DNA of 64,000 nt from Candidatus Gastranaerophilales bacterium (GCA_944325865.1 CALVBS010000001.1:248001-312000), one strand, 5' to 3'. Numbered from the stretch's first letter, positions 18,320 through 28,611 are shown. A program made the numbers and translations. The notes: generated by a model from the sequence alone, not told the origin.

Positions 18320-19738
18320 TCAAAACTTGAAATCACGTTCACCGTGTGCAATTTTTACTAAATCTTTCTCCACAATAGCTTTAATGTCAGAATGTTCCAG
18401 AGTTTCAAGTTCTTTTGCGATAAGAGCTTCTCCGACCTTTTTAGTTTCTTCGGAAGCATAATCTTCCAGATATTCTTTTAATGTCATTATTGCATTCGGG
18501 TGACAGAAGTTATGAATTTGCTGATTTTTACAAATCTCCATAAATCTGTCTCCTGTTCTTCCGCTTCCATAGCAGGCAGTACAAAAACTCGGAAGATATC
18601 CAAGCTGCATAAGCCATCTCAAGACCTCATCAAGCGGACGTCTGTCTGAAATATCAAATTGAGCAGATTCTTCTTTTTCCGGCATAGGATTAAAATAACC
18701 GCCTACACTTGTTTTTGAGCCACCGCTGATTTGGGAAATACCAAGATGGAGAAGACGTTCCCTGCATTTTTCACTTTCTCTTGTAGAAACAATCATGCCT
18801 GTATAAGGAACTGCAATTCTGATACAGGCAACAATTTTGGCGAAGGTATCATCATCAATTCCATTGTCAAAAGTATCAGGATCGATATCATCAGCTTTTC
18901 TGATTCTTGGAACACTTATAGTGTGAGGCCCAACGCCATAGGCAGCTTCCAAATGTTCGGCATGCATTAACAGTGCCGCAAACTCATATCTGTAAGATTC
19001 AAGTCCGAAAAGAACCCCTAATCCGACATCATCAATTCCACCCTGCATAGCTCTGTCCATTGCTTCCGTATGCCATTTGTAATTATGCTTAGGTCCCGTT
19101 GGATGAAGCTTTTCATAACTTTCCTTATGATAAGTTTCCTGAAACAGAATATATGTTCCTATTCCGGCTTCATGAAGTTTTCTGTAATTTTCAACTGTTG
19201 TGGCTGCAATATTTACATTAACTCTGCGAATTGCACCGTTTTTATGTTTGATACCATAAATTGTCTTTATTGATTCCAAAATATATTCAAGCGGATTATT
19301 AACAGGATCTTCACCGGCTTCAATGGCAAGACGCTTATGTCCCATATCCTGAAGTGCAATAACCTCTTTTTCTATCTCTTCCTGAGAAAGTTTTCTTCTC
19401 GGAATATGTTTGTTTTTAGCGTGATAAGGACAGTAAACACAACCGTTCACACAGTAGTTAGAAAGATAAAGAGGTGCGAATAACACAATCCGATTTCCGT
19501 AAAAATCTTGCTTTATCTTATTTGCAAGTTTAAAAATCTGCTCATTCTTCTCCGGAATGTCGCAGGCCAATAAGATTGAAGCCTCTTTATGAGACAAACC
19601 CTTTTCTTGAAGAGCCTTATTTAGAATTTCATCAATTAACTCTGCATTATGCTTATTTTGTTCGGCATATTCCAAAGTTTCCAATACCTCTTCATGTGAA
19701 ATAAATTCTTCAGCATTGTGTGATTTAGGATTATACAT
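18320..19738 (-). CDS. hydG: [FeFe]-hydrogenase maturase HydG (radical SAM tyrosine lyase)
   Basis: HydG cleaves tyrosine to supply the CO and CN ligands of the [FeFe]-hydrogenase H-cluster. The radical SAM cluster motif is CX3CX2C at C96, C100 and C103 (CVNGCVYC). The C-terminal auxiliary-cluster motif CTACYGSGRTG places Cys at 386 and 389, as in characterised HydG. Length (472) is typical. hydE, hydF and a hydrogenase are not in the window, so the set is dispersed. Its presence implies hydrogen metabolism in an anaerobe. It differs from the related ThiH by having the C-terminal CX2C. Confidence 0.92.
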   Translation of the reverse strand: MYNPKSHNAEEFISHEEVLETLEYAEQNKHNAELIDEILNKALQEKGLSHKEASILLACDIPEKNEQIFKLANKIKQDFYGNRIVLFAPLYLSNYCVNGCVYCPYHAKNKHIPRRKLSQEEIEKEVIALQDMGHKRLAIEAGEDPVNNPLEYILESIKTIYGIKHKNGAIRRVNVNIAATTVENYRKLHEAGIGTYILFQETYHKESYEKLHPTGPKHNYKWHTEAMDRAMQGGIDDVGLGVLFGLESYRYEFAALLMHAEHLEAAYGVGPHTISVPRIRKADDIDPDTFDNGIDDDTFAKIVACIRIAVPYTGMIVSTRESEKCRERLLHLGISQISGGSKTSVGGYFNPMPEKEESAQFDISDRRPLDEVLRWLMQLGYLPSFCTACYGSGRTGDRFMEICKNQQIHNFCHPNAIMTLKEYLEDYASEETKKVGEALIAKELETLEHSDIKAIVEKDLVKIAHGERDFKF

Positions 19739-19798
19739 AATATTTATCCTCTCCCCTAACTTATCATCATGTTAAATCCCTGAAAAATAAAAGTAAAG

Positions 19799-20851
19799 TT
19801 ATTTGATAACTTTACCGCCCCCTATCAGATATCCGTCCTCAATGTCATAAAATACACCGGCCTGACCTGCTGTAACTGATGAAACAGGAGCATCGAAAAT
19901 AATTTTTGCTGAATTGTTATAAATTGACACGTGAGCTTTCTGCTTTGGCATATTGTATCGAATTTTAACCATTGCATCAAATTCAGTGCCGGCAGAAGGG
20001 TAAGAAAGTTTTAAATCAGATACCATTAATTCTGATTTGAAATTATCCTCGTTTCGCCCGAGGTAAACTATATTTTTTGCAGCATCAATATCAATAACAT
20101 ACAAAGGATAAGGGGCAGCAATACCTATACCTTTTCTCTGCCCTATTGTATATTGATAGCTTCCGTCATGTTCCCCGAGCTTTTGCCCGGTGTTAATATC
20201 AATGAAGTCACCTTTTTTATGTCCGAACCTGTCAATAAGATATTTTTTGGTTGTATAAGGCTTTTGAATAAAACAGATATCCTGACTTTCTTTTGCCGAT
20301 TTCGGAGGAAGATCAAATTCATAAGCTATTTTTTTCACTTCATCCTTTGTATATGAATATAATGGAAATAATGTTTTTGAAAGTTCTTTTTGCCCAAGTC
20401 TGTATAAAAAATAAAGCTGATCCTTATGTTCGTCTTTTGCCGGATAAAGTTTATAAACTCCGCCAACATTTCTTATTTCAGCATAATGTCCTGTTGCATA
20501 AACATCCGCACCAAGAGTATTTATTGCATAATCAAAAATTTCACCCCACTTAAAAAACTCATTACAAACAATGCAAGGATTTGGTGTTTCTCCAATGGCA
20601 TAGGAATTTTCAAAATAATCTATAACTCTATTTTTAAAATTTTGGCTGATATCAAGAACGTGGTGCTTAATTCCCAGCTTATGTGCAACTTTTTCAGCAT
20701 TTTCACATACTTTATCAGAAGCTTCTGTATCAGTCATTCTTCCGGTAATACCCTCAACCTCATAACCGCAATTTTTTAAAATTAATGCTGTAACAGAGCT
20801 GTCAACTCCGCCGCTCAGGGCTACCACCGCTTTTTTCAAACCTTTTTCCAT
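19799..20851 (-). CDS. mnmA: tRNA 2-thiouridylase MnmA
   Basis: MnmA installs the 2-thio group on U34 of Glu, Gln and Lys tRNAs. The PP-loop SGGVDS is at 13-18. NPCIVCNEFFKW carries the expected nucleophile (C96), and the second catalytic Cys is C193 in ESQDICFI. YTIGQRKGIG and the C-terminal beta domain are present. The length of 350 is normal. It lies upstream of hydG on the same strand with a 60-bp gap. Confidence 0.95.
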   Translation of the reverse strand: MEKGLKKAVVALSGGVDSSVTALILKNCGYEVEGITGRMTDTEASDKVCENAEKVAHKLGIKHHVLDISQNFKNRVIDYFENSYAIGETPNPCIVCNEFFKWGEIFDYAINTLGADVYATGHYAEIRNVGGVYKLYPAKDEHKDQLYFLYRLGQKELSKTLFPLYSYTKDEVKKIAYEFDLPPKSAKESQDICFIQKPYTTKKYLIDRFGHKKGDFIDINTGQKLGEHDGSYQYTIGQRKGIGIAAPYPLYVIDIDAAKNIVYLGRNEDNFKSELMVSDLKLSYPSAGTEFDAMVKIRYNMPKQKAHVSIYNNSAKIIFDAPVSSVTAGQAGVFYDIEDGYLIGGGKVIK

Positions 20852-20973
20852 ATATGAAGAATAACATAAAATTATTTTTGCATAAATATTAAGTTTTATT
20901 TCAAAAGCTTTTAATTTTTAAAAATTTGAAGTATTATCATAGTAGTAAAATAAACTTCGGGAGATTTATTCTA

Positions 20974-22041
20974 ATGACACAAAACAATGAAAACGTGATA
21001 GGTATTCCAAGAGCAATGTCCTTTTACCATAATTATCCGTTTTATTACGGATTTTTTACGGCACTTGGCATTAAAATTGTTTTGTCTGACGTGACAACAA
21101 AACAGACCCTTTCGAGAGGTTCAGCCCTTGTCGTTACGGAGACCTGTCTTCCGATAAAAATTTACGTCGGTCATATACTTAACTTGCTTGATAAAGGTAT
21201 TGATAAAATTCTCGTACCTTCAATTCAATCAGTTGCCTACAAAATATACAACTGTTCAAAAATCAGAGGACTTCCGGATTTGATACGAAATGTTGTAAAA
21301 CAGGATTTTACAATGGTCGAAGCAACACTCGACAAATCAGAAAAGAACCACGGGCTTTATGACTTTTTAAAAGAAATGGCTGCTCCATTCGGTATTACTG
21401 ATGAGAAAAAAATAAAAGAAGCCTCGAAAGCCGGCTGGAGAACCTATAATAATTTCCATATCATGTCTAAATCCGGAATGAGTTATAAAAAAGCAATTAA
21501 CTATGCACTTCAAGGTAAAGTTTTTATAGAAAGTTCCACTAAAGAATATCCTATATCGATTGCTCTTGTAGCACACGGATATAATATTTATGATGACAGA
21601 GCTTCCATGAAAATAATTGATAAACTTGAAAGTATGGATGTCAAGGTATATACAGCACTCCAGTTATCACAGGAACAAACTCTTGAAGGGATTAATACTC
21701 TCGGGGAAAAATTATACTGGGCTAATGAATACGAAATGACCGGAACCGCAGGACACTATATGAAAGATAATAAAATTGACGGTCTTATTGCACTTAATGC
21801 GTTCGGATGCGGTCCTGATTCGTTAATGATAGAAAGAATAATAAGAAAAGCAAAACAATTTAACAAACCTATTTTGCACCTAACAATAGATGAACAAACC
21901 GGTGAAGCAGGTTTTATTACAAGACTTGAAGCTTTTGTTGATATGCTGTTCCGCAAGAAACGTGCAACCATTATCAATAAAATTGATATTCAGGGACAAA
22001 GTGAATACATTCCGAACACCAATTTTATAGAGACTAAATAG
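20974..22041 (+). CDS. DUF2229-type CoA-dehydratase activase-related protein
   Basis: This protein of about 355 residues resembles the domain that accompanies BadF/HgdC-type activases. The opening NVIGIPRAMSFYHNYPFYYGFFTALGIKIVLS, then SALVVTETCLPIKIYVGHI with a conserved Cys, and later NAFGCGPDSLM are the family landmarks. It may carry an iron-sulfur cluster. The separate ASKHA ATPase activase is not next to it. I use ATG 20974 rather than TTG 20926, because the upstream section overlaps the promoter region. Its last base overlaps the GTG of the antiporter, so the two are translationally linked. Confidence 0.75.
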   Translation: MTQNNENVIGIPRAMSFYHNYPFYYGFFTALGIKIVLSDVTTKQTLSRGSALVVTETCLPIKIYVGHILNLLDKGIDKILVPSIQSVAYKIYNCSKIRGLPDLIRNVVKQDFTMVEATLDKSEKNHGLYDFLKEMAAPFGITDEKKIKEASKAGWRTYNNFHIMSKSGMSYKKAINYALQGKVFIESSTKEYPISIALVAHGYNIYDDRASMKIIDKLESMDVKVYTALQLSQEQTLEGINTLGEKLYWANEYEMTGTAGHYMKDNKIDGLIALNAFGCGPDSLMIERIIRKAKQFNKPILHLTIDEQTGEAGFITRLEAFVDMLFRKKRATIINKIDIQGQSEYIPNTNFIETK

Positions 22042-23498
22042 TGGTTATAAATGAAATTTTACTTATAGCATCAATACTGCTTATTGCAGCAATTATACTT
22101 AACAAAGTAGGCGGTAAGTTTGGAGTTCCGTCATTAATAATTTTTATCCTTGTCGGCATTCTGGCAGGTTCTGACGGAATACTTGGAATACACTTTGAAG
22201 ATTATATGTTTGCTCAATTCGTTGGAATAGTTGCAATTTCATACATCCTTTTTATGGGCGGGTTGAGTTTTAATACAGATGAATTAAAGCCTATAGCAGC
22301 AGAAGGAACAATACTTGCAACTATCGGAGTCTTTGCAACAGGAATACTTACAGGACTTTGCAGCTATTATCTTTTGCATCTGTCATTGCTTGAATGCATG
22401 CTGCTCGGGGTTATAATATCTTCAACTGATGCCGCAGCGGTTTTCAGCGTTTTGCGGTCAAAAAGTATCAGCCTGGGGTATAATTTAAAACCGCTTCTGG
22501 AATTTGAATCAGGCAGTAACGACCCTATGGCCGTATTCTTAACACTCGGAGTTATCGGACTTATAAAAAACGAATTAAATCTCACCGGACTTGTGTTTGA
22601 TTTTTTCAAACAAATGATTCTAGGAATTGTATTCGGATATTTAATTGCACGGGTCACAGTATGGTTTATTAATAAAATAAAACTTGAATACGACAGCTTA
22701 TATGTAGTTGTTACTCTTGCGTGTGTTCTTTTTACTTATTCTGCAATTACAATAATCGGCGGAAACGGCTTCATCGGAACATATGTCTGCGGACTTGCTA
22801 TGGCTGGAATGATGTTTGTTAATAAGAAAACTCTGGTAAAATTTCATGATGCAGTAGCCTGGATTATGCAGATTATTATGTTCCTTATCCTCGGGCTCCT
22901 TGTTAACTTTAAAGACGGCTTTGCATACACAAAACAGGCATTTTTAATTGCATTAATTATCACTTTTATAGCAAGACCTGTTGCTGTATTTTTAACAACA
23001 ATCCCGTTCCGAAGGAGTTTCAGAGAAAAATTAATGATATCCTGGGTAGGTTTGCGAGGAGCTGCACCTATTGTACTTGCGACATTCCCGCTTGCAGAAC
23101 AGATTCCGCATGCAATGGAAATTTTTAACATTGTATTCTTTGTTGTATTGATATCTGTTATACTTCAGGGAACAACTATTCCATACATCGCAAAACTTTT
23201 AAAAGTGGATGCCCCGCTTGAAGTAAATCATGATTCCGTTCTGGAATATAATGATAAAGATCCTAACAATAAAATGATTGAATTTACAATTCCGAAAAAT
23301 TCTCAGGCAATAGGAAAACAAATATTTGAACTTAATCTGCCAAAAGACACGCTGGTTTCGCTGATTTATAAAAACGGAGAATACATTATTCCGACCGGAA
23401 GTACAGAAATATCACCCTGTGATGTTCTTTTTGTTCTGATGAATAAAACAAAAGAACAGGAAGTGTTTGACATTTTATGCAGTGAAACAGAAAGTTAA
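22041..23498 (+). CDS. CPA-type K+(Na+)/H+ antiporter with TrkA-C domain
   Basis: This 485-residue NhaP2-like antiporter has about 12 membrane helices over residues 1-390. The SSTDAAAVFSVLRS and FESGSNDPMAVFLT segments carry the ion-binding acidic residues typical of CPA1 potassium/proton antiporters. The C-terminal part (about 410-485) is a cytosolic TrkA-C-like regulatory domain (IPKNSQAIGKQIFELNLPKDTLVSLIYKNGEYIIP). The GTG start overlaps the previous stop. Confidence 0.88.
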   Translation: MVINEILLIASILLIAAIILNKVGGKFGVPSLIIFILVGILAGSDGILGIHFEDYMFAQFVGIVAISYILFMGGLSFNTDELKPIAAEGTILATIGVFATGILTGLCSYYLLHLSLLECMLLGVIISSTDAAAVFSVLRSKSISLGYNLKPLLEFESGSNDPMAVFLTLGVIGLIKNELNLTGLVFDFFKQMILGIVFGYLIARVTVWFINKIKLEYDSLYVVVTLACVLFTYSAITIIGGNGFIGTYVCGLAMAGMMFVNKKTLVKFHDAVAWIMQIIMFLILGLLVNFKDGFAYTKQAFLIALIITFIARPVAVFLTTIPFRRSFREKLMISWVGLRGAAPIVLATFPLAEQIPHAMEIFNIVFFVVLISVILQGTTIPYIAKLLKVDAPLEVNHDSVLEYNDKDPNNKMIEFTIPKNSQAIGKQIFELNLPKDTLVSLIYKNGEYIIPTGSTEISPCDVLFVLMNKTKEQEVFDILCSETES

Positions 23499-23521
23499 TG
23501 AATGTTAATATAATATTTGCT

Positions 23522-23595
23522 TTTACATGAACTTAGATGTAAACTGATTACTAATGATGTGGCCGGGTTGGAATTAAAAAACTTACCGGCCGGTA
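23522..23595 (+). promoter_or_regulatory. Structured leader / palindromic site upstream of metK
   Basis: Two inverted repeats occupy the 123-bp leader. TTTACAT/ATGTAAA pairs 23522-23528 with 23537-23543. GGCCGG (23561-23566) pairs with CCGGCC (23586-23591). The second arm also forms a 12-bp perfect palindrome, TACCGGCCGGTA (23584-23595), just before the metK ribosome site. It could be a cis-regulatory RNA or an operator. I could not match it to a named SAM-sensing riboswitch. Confidence 0.35.
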
Positions 23596-23621
23596 CAAAA
23601 ACAAATTAAGGAGAAATTGGA

Positions 23622-24896
23622 ATGACACCAAGAAACTTTTTATTCACTTCCGAATCAGTTACGGAAGGCCACCCCGACAAAGTATGCGATCAGATTTCTG
23701 ATGCTATTTTGGACGAATTTTTGACAAAATATCCGCAATCACGTGTTGCGGCAGAAACCACTGTTACAACAGGTATGGCTTTAGTTTGCGGAGAAATTAC
23801 ATCTGACTGCTATGTTGATATTCCGGCAGTTGTAAGAAATACCATTAAAAACATAGGTTATGCCGGCAGTGAAGGCGGCGGATTTGATTACAAAACCTGT
23901 GCAGTATTAACAAGCATTGACGAACAATCTTGTGATATTGCCGGCGGTGTAAATAAAGCTTATGAAACAAGAAGTGATAATGCAGATACATCAACTTCTG
24001 AAACTGAAAATATCGGAGCCGGAGATCAGGGTATCATGTTCGGTTATGCTTGTAACGAAACACCGGAACTTATGCCTCTTCCGATAAGCCTTGCTCATAA
24101 ATTATCATACAGACTTGCACAGGTAAGAAAACAGGGAATCTTAAACTACCTCAGACCTGACGGCAAATCACAGGTAACTGTCGAATATGTTGACGGAAAA
24201 CCTGCCAGAATTGATACTGTTTTGATTTCGACTCAACATGACCCTGAAATTAACGGTATTACAGACAATCAAAAAGTACAGGAAATCATAAGAAAAGATA
24301 TAACAGCATATGTTATTGACGAAGTATTTGCTCATGAAACGGTAAAACTTGATAGCAAAACCAAAATTCTTGTGAACCCTTCAGGAAGATTTGTTGTCGG
24401 TGGTCCTCAGGGTGATGCAGGTTTGACAGGACGTAAAATTATTGTTGATACCTACGGTGGTTACTCACGTCACGGCGGCGGAGCTTTCTCGGGAAAAGAT
24501 CCGACAAAAGTTGACAGATCCGCTGCTTATGCGGCAAGATGGGTAGCTAAAAATATTGTTGCTGCAGGATTAGCAGAAAAATGCGAAATTGAATTGGCTT
24601 ATGCCATCGGAGTTGCTGAACCTGTTTCTATCATGGTTGACACTTTCGGAACCGGCAAAATTTCTGATGATGAAATTTCCGTACTGGTTGCTAAAAACTT
24701 CGACCTCAGACCGGCAGCAATCATTAAACAGTTTGACCTTCGCGGACTGCCTGCTAAAAACGGGGGTAAATTCTACCAGTTGTTAGCCGCTTACGGGCAT
24801 ATGGGAAGAACTGATATTGATGTACCTTGGGAAAGAACCGAGAAAGCAGAAGCTTTAAAATCTCAGGCTTGTGCCTGCGGAACTTGCTCAAAATAA
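23622..24896 (+). CDS. metK: S-adenosylmethionine synthetase
   Basis: MetK makes S-adenosylmethionine from methionine and [27 protein letters not shown] at the N-terminus, the ATP motif [12 protein letters not shown] and the phosphate loop [19 protein letters not shown] are all intact. The 424-residue length is slightly above usual because of a C-terminal extension ending in the Cys cluster CACGTCSK. An AAGGAG site precedes the ATG and a strong terminator follows. It is a single-gene unit. Confidence 0.97.
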   Translation: MTPRNFLFTSESVTEGHPDKVCDQISDAILDEFLTKYPQSRVAAETTVTTGMALVCGEITSDCYVDIPAVVRNTIKNIGYAGSEGGGFDYKTCAVLTSIDEQSCDIAGGVNKAYETRSDNADTSTSETENIGAGDQGIMFGYACNETPELMPLPISLAHKLSYRLAQVRKQGILNYLRPDGKSQVTVEYVDGKPARIDTVLISTQHDPEINGITDNQKVQEIIRKDITAYVIDEVFAHETVKLDSKTKILVNPSGRFVVGGPQGDAGLTGRKIIVDTYGGYSRHGGGAFSGKDPTKVDRSAAYAARWVAKNIVAAGLAEKCEIELAYAIGVAEPVSIMVDTFGTGKISDDEISVLVAKNFDLRPAAIIKQFDLRGLPAKNGGKFYQLLAAYGHMGRTDIDVPWERTEKAEALKSQACACGTCSK

Positions 24897-24925
24897 ATTA
24901 CACTGATTATTTAATTACAATTAAA

Positions 24926-24959
24926 TAGAGAATAGGCATTAACCTATTCTCTATTTTTG
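24926..24959 (+). terminator. Intrinsic terminator after metK
   Basis: TAGAGAATAGG (24926-24936) pairs perfectly with CCTATTCTCTA (24943-24953) around a 6-base loop, followed by five T. It may also act in reverse on readthrough from the YibE/F gene. Confidence 0.9.
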
Positions 24960-25001
24960 TATATGGTATGCAATTAATCTCAAGATAAGACTTTCGAATT
25001 T

Positions 25002-26141
25002 TTACTCAGTAATATCAATCTGCTCCATTTCAAATTTATCGGGCTTTTTTTGATGTTTAATTAAATATGCACTAATTAATGCCGTTAAAGGAACACAAGC
25101 TAATATTGCAATACTCCCTATTAATGCAGATGAAATTTCAGTTGCAACCTGATTCAGGTTAAAAAATTTCTGCAAATCAATATTACTTGACAGCAATACC
25201 AGCGGCAAAGCACTGCCAAGATAGACCAGTATAAGCGTATTTGACATTGTACCTATAACATCCCGGCCAACATTCATTCCCGATTTAAAAAGCTGCCTTG
25301 TACTTAAACTTTTGTCAGTCTCATAAATTTCATTAATTGCACTTGCAATGGAAACCCCAGTGTCCATTAAAGCACCCAATGCCGCAATAATCATAGAAGC
25401 AGACAAAATTCCCTTAAAACTCAAATCAGGTCTTGTTGAATACAAAAACATACTTTCTTCGCCGGCAAATCCTGAAAGATGAGCAAGATAAATGGCGACC
25501 AGAGATAAAGCTCCTGCAACAATAAGACTCAAAGAAGTTCCTATAACAGCAGAGGAACTTTTGGAATTAAACCCTGCAACAAGGTATATTGTTATAACCG
25601 TAGATAAAATTCCTACGAGAACTGCAGAAGCTATCGGACAAAAACCGTTTAATATCATCGGTACTAACATAAAGAAAATCAATGCAACAGTTGCAAGAAT
25701 TGACACAATACTGAATACACCCTTTTTCTTACCTATTATCATAACAAGAACCGTAAAAAGTCCGCCAAAAAACCACAATGCATTATCCCTCTTTATATCA
25801 GCTATAAAAAAATCTACATCGTTACTTGAAAGGATTTCAGTATTTTTAGCCTCAACATGAAGAATAACCCTGTCTCCGGGATTAAGAATTATGTCATATG
25901 CAGGATTTGAAGTAAGCATATTATCAAGTTCAACTTCCTCACCCTTAAATTGACCGGTCAAAATTTTTACAAGAACTTTCTGCTTTACGTTATTCTCGCT
26001 CTGAACACCGTCGGTAACATCTTCATAACTGATACTCTCAACCTTTCCCACTTCAGACGGTAAATCCGGCATTTCTAAAGCTGAAACAGGCATTATACAT
26101 AAATTAAAAAATAATATTAATAATAAAAAAAGTCTTTTCAT
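25002..26141 (-). CDS. YibE/F family membrane protein
   Basis: This 379-residue protein has an N-terminal signal peptide (MKRLFLLLILFFNLCIMPVSA). An extracytoplasmic beta-rich part follows (about 22-115, including KILTGQFKGEEVELDNML and LNPGDRVILHVE), then seven or eight membrane helices. GALMDTGVSIASAINEIYET and GRDVIGTMSNTLILVYLG are the conserved YibE/F blocks. Function in the family is unknown; a transport role is often assumed. Confidence 0.85.
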   Translation of the reverse strand: MKRLFLLLILFFNLCIMPVSALEMPDLPSEVGKVESISYEDVTDGVQSENNVKQKVLVKILTGQFKGEEVELDNMLTSNPAYDIILNPGDRVILHVEAKNTEILSSNDVDFFIADIKRDNALWFFGGLFTVLVMIIGKKKGVFSIVSILATVALIFFMLVPMILNGFCPIASAVLVGILSTVITIYLVAGFNSKSSSAVIGTSLSLIVAGALSLVAIYLAHLSGFAGEESMFLYSTRPDLSFKGILSASMIIAALGALMDTGVSIASAINEIYETDKSLSTRQLFKSGMNVGRDVIGTMSNTLILVYLGSALPLVLLSSNIDLQKFFNLNQVATEISSALIGSIAILACVPLTALISAYLIKHQKKPDKFEMEQIDITE

Positions 26142-26204
26142 AATATATACCCCTATTACCCCTCTTCGTCAGGTTAACATAGACAATCAAAAATTTAAAG
26201 CATT

Positions 26205-26234
26205 AAAAAGCGGGTAAAAAACCCGCTTTTTAAA
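26205..26234 (-). terminator. Terminator of the phosphohexomutase gene
   Basis: An 11-bp stem (AAAAAGCGGGT with ACCCGCTTTTT) closes a 5-base loop. On the minus strand it ends in a T run directly after the stop codon of the gene at 26230. Confidence 0.85.
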
Positions 26235-28497
26235 ATTTATAATCCGGAATAACAAACTTTTCGTTATTTGCTCCCTTATCAACAAAAGCAAGGTAATAAT
26301 CCATCGCCATATCTTTTGTTTTTGCATAAAAATCATCAGGAATAAATTTTTTATGCAATTCTGTTCTGTCACCCGAATAATTGCCCATGACATTTGCATA
26401 AGTTTCAATCATTTCCTTATTTGAACCTCCTCCGTATGCTTTTGTCTTAGCATCAGTGCCGGAAGGTCTGATTTCTATATATTTATGAGCAAACTTAAGA
26501 TAAGTTCCGTCTCCGACAAATTTTATATCTTCAAGGTTATCAAAAATTAAACTCTTGAACGAATCATTAAGAATCTCTCTTACATCGTCAAGGGTCATCA
26601 AACCCTCTTTAACACCCATAGCCATTGAAAGGAAGAACAAATCATTCTTCGTACGTTTTTTCTCTCCTTCAATTTTTGCAGCTTTAAGTTTATTGATATC
26701 AGGTTCCGACTCATTATAATAAGCAATATCAATACGGGTATCATAACGACTTACGATATCATTATCCGCAAATATTTCATTCAGATAATCCGACATAGGT
26801 TTCTTGCCGAGTTTTGCGATAAGAGCTGAAGCAACCACAATAGCTTCTGTCGCACTTTTTTCCCTCATAGCAACGGCTTTTCTTCCGGCAAGAGATTCAA
26901 TCAAATCTTCGCATCCCATAATCATCCCACCGGACTCTTCACCTCCAAAGAGTAATCTCGGATTAACACCGAGGTTAATTTCATTGCCGAAAACATCATC
27001 TACAATTACAGGTTTTGCAGGATTATTTTTTAGTTGAAGTTCAACTTTTTTCATAATGTTTGCAATTTCTTTAAATCCTACAGGCACATTAACGACTTTT
27101 ACATCATTCTTTCTAGCCCATTCATCCCAAGAATTTGCTGACGCGGTAGTTTTTATCATAAATCTAGGATGATTTTTCCAGAGGTTCTGAGCTTTTAACT
27201 GTTTTGCCCAGAAATCCATAATCATCAAAAAGGCTTGATTTGCAGTAAATACTGTTAGGATTTTATCATTACCCAGCGGAACATAATCAATACCATTTTT
27301 TTGAAGGTACTCAATACGTGAAGCAGGTTCTGTCTGAGTAATAGTTAGTCGATCATGATCAGGGTCTGTAATCAAAACACAGGTACCCAGAGGATAGTTT
27401 TTTAGTTTTTCTTCGTAATGCAATGTTTCAATTACAGGGAAAAACTTTTCTCCGCTCAATCTTTTTGCAATAACAGTGGCATCAACAGAATAATCATAAA
27501 AGGCATGTTCTCCCTTTGGAGTTATATCATATTTTCCAATACCATGGAAAAACGGATCTTCTTCAATATTAAACCAGTCAAACTTCCCTGATACTTCCAG
27601 TTTTTTCAAAACTCTGCTTAATGTCCGGTATGCAGAACCACCGACATTTTCAATACAAATTTTGTCTTTCAGGGTTTTAATCAGATCAAGATTAACTTTT
27701 TTAGCCACACCGGATTTAAGATATTCAACATATAAATCAATACCGTCATTAAGTTTTGCCATTACAGATTCATCAATAAGCGGATTATCCTTCGCAGCGA
27801 CTTTGATTTCATAAATTCCTTTTTTCTCGGTTTCTTTAAAGATTTCGTCAATTTTATCAACAAATTCCATAGATTCTTCCGGAAGATACTGGCTTCCCTG
27901 ACAGTTCAAGTCCTTTGTTGCATTTTTAACCGAAATTCCATGACTGGAAGTTATATATTCACCCCCGAGCAAATCCAGTTTAAATGCAAGAAAGGAAGCA
28001 AGCCAAATCGGGATAGTTTTTCTTTCAACCGGAACGAGAGTTTTAATACCGTTAGCAGCCTGAATTCTCGCGATGGCATCCAGAAAAAGAGCTGAATTAT
28101 ATCGAACTTCTCTGCCTGCGACTTTCAGAATCGTCTGACCTTTATATTTTTCTCTTGCGACAAGGGATTTTGCAAGCGTTGCCAGAACAATCCCGAAAAG
28201 ATTAATCGGGAAACGGGGATCCTGAGGGTAGAGAATATTCTGCGGACCTCTGATACCTGCAGTCGAAACTTTTGCCTCTTTTGCATATCCGTTAAACCAA
28301 TCATATAAGTTCAGACCTTCAGGATTTGTTTTTTCATCATACGGGTATAAATGTTCTTTTTTCAAGATAATTGTAAACTCACCGTCTTTTGAAAAATCCA
28401 TAATATCAAGATTTTTTATATTATCCGGAGTTTTATCGTAAACACTTTTAAATAATTCGTTTTCTAAAGCATTTTTTGATTCTTTTAGTTTGTTCAT
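26230..28497 (-). CDS. Large alpha-D-phosphohexomutase (PGM/PMM-like)
   Basis: This enzyme is expected to interconvert sugar 1- and 6-phosphates. The landmarks in order are STAGIRGP (78-85), the catalytic Ser loop YITSSHG (about 181-187), the metal loop DPDHDR, the sugar loop FGGEESGGM and the phosphate loop RPSGTDAK. At 755 residues it is about 200 longer than standard bacterial PGM. The extra sequence sits between domains and before the last domain. The substrate (glucose, mannose or glucosamine phosphate) cannot be settled from sequence. It is a single-gene unit. Confidence 0.88.
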   Translation of the reverse strand: MNKLKESKNALENELFKSVYDKTPDNIKNLDIMDFSKDGEFTIILKKEHLYPYDEKTNPEGLNLYDWFNGYAKEAKVSTAGIRGPQNILYPQDPRFPINLFGIVLATLAKSLVAREKYKGQTILKVAGREVRYNSALFLDAIARIQAANGIKTLVPVERKTIPIWLASFLAFKLDLLGGEYITSSHGISVKNATKDLNCQGSQYLPEESMEFVDKIDEIFKETEKKGIYEIKVAAKDNPLIDESVMAKLNDGIDLYVEYLKSGVAKKVNLDLIKTLKDKICIENVGGSAYRTLSRVLKKLEVSGKFDWFNIEEDPFFHGIGKYDITPKGEHAFYDYSVDATVIAKRLSGEKFFPVIETLHYEEKLKNYPLGTCVLITDPDHDRLTITQTEPASRIEYLQKNGIDYVPLGNDKILTVFTANQAFLMIMDFWAKQLKAQNLWKNHPRFMIKTTASANSWDEWARKNDVKVVNVPVGFKEIANIMKKVELQLKNNPAKPVIVDDVFGNEINLGVNPRLLFGGEESGGMIMGCEDLIESLAGRKAVAMREKSATEAIVVASALIAKLGKKPMSDYLNEIFADNDIVSRYDTRIDIAYYNESEPDINKLKAAKIEGEKKRTKNDLFFLSMAMGVKEGLMTLDDVREILNDSFKSLIFDNLEDIKFVGDGTYLKFAHKYIEIRPSGTDAKTKAYGGGSNKEMIETYANVMGNYSGDRTELHKKFIPDDFYAKTKDMAMDYYLAFVDKGANNEKFVIPDYKF

Positions 28498-28611
28498 GCT
28501 TCTCTCCTATCACTGATTCCTACAACTGAAAGTTATTATATTAAAAAAGTTACAAATATGCAAAGACCGTTTTTTGATGTATAATACTGACCAAGGGAGA
28601 AAGTCTAAAAA

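Noticed and set aside
23522-23621. Known SAM riboswitch upstream of metK
   Set aside because: I could not match the conserved core of SAM-I, SAM-II, SMK or SAM/SAH classes; only hairpins and a palindrome are supported.
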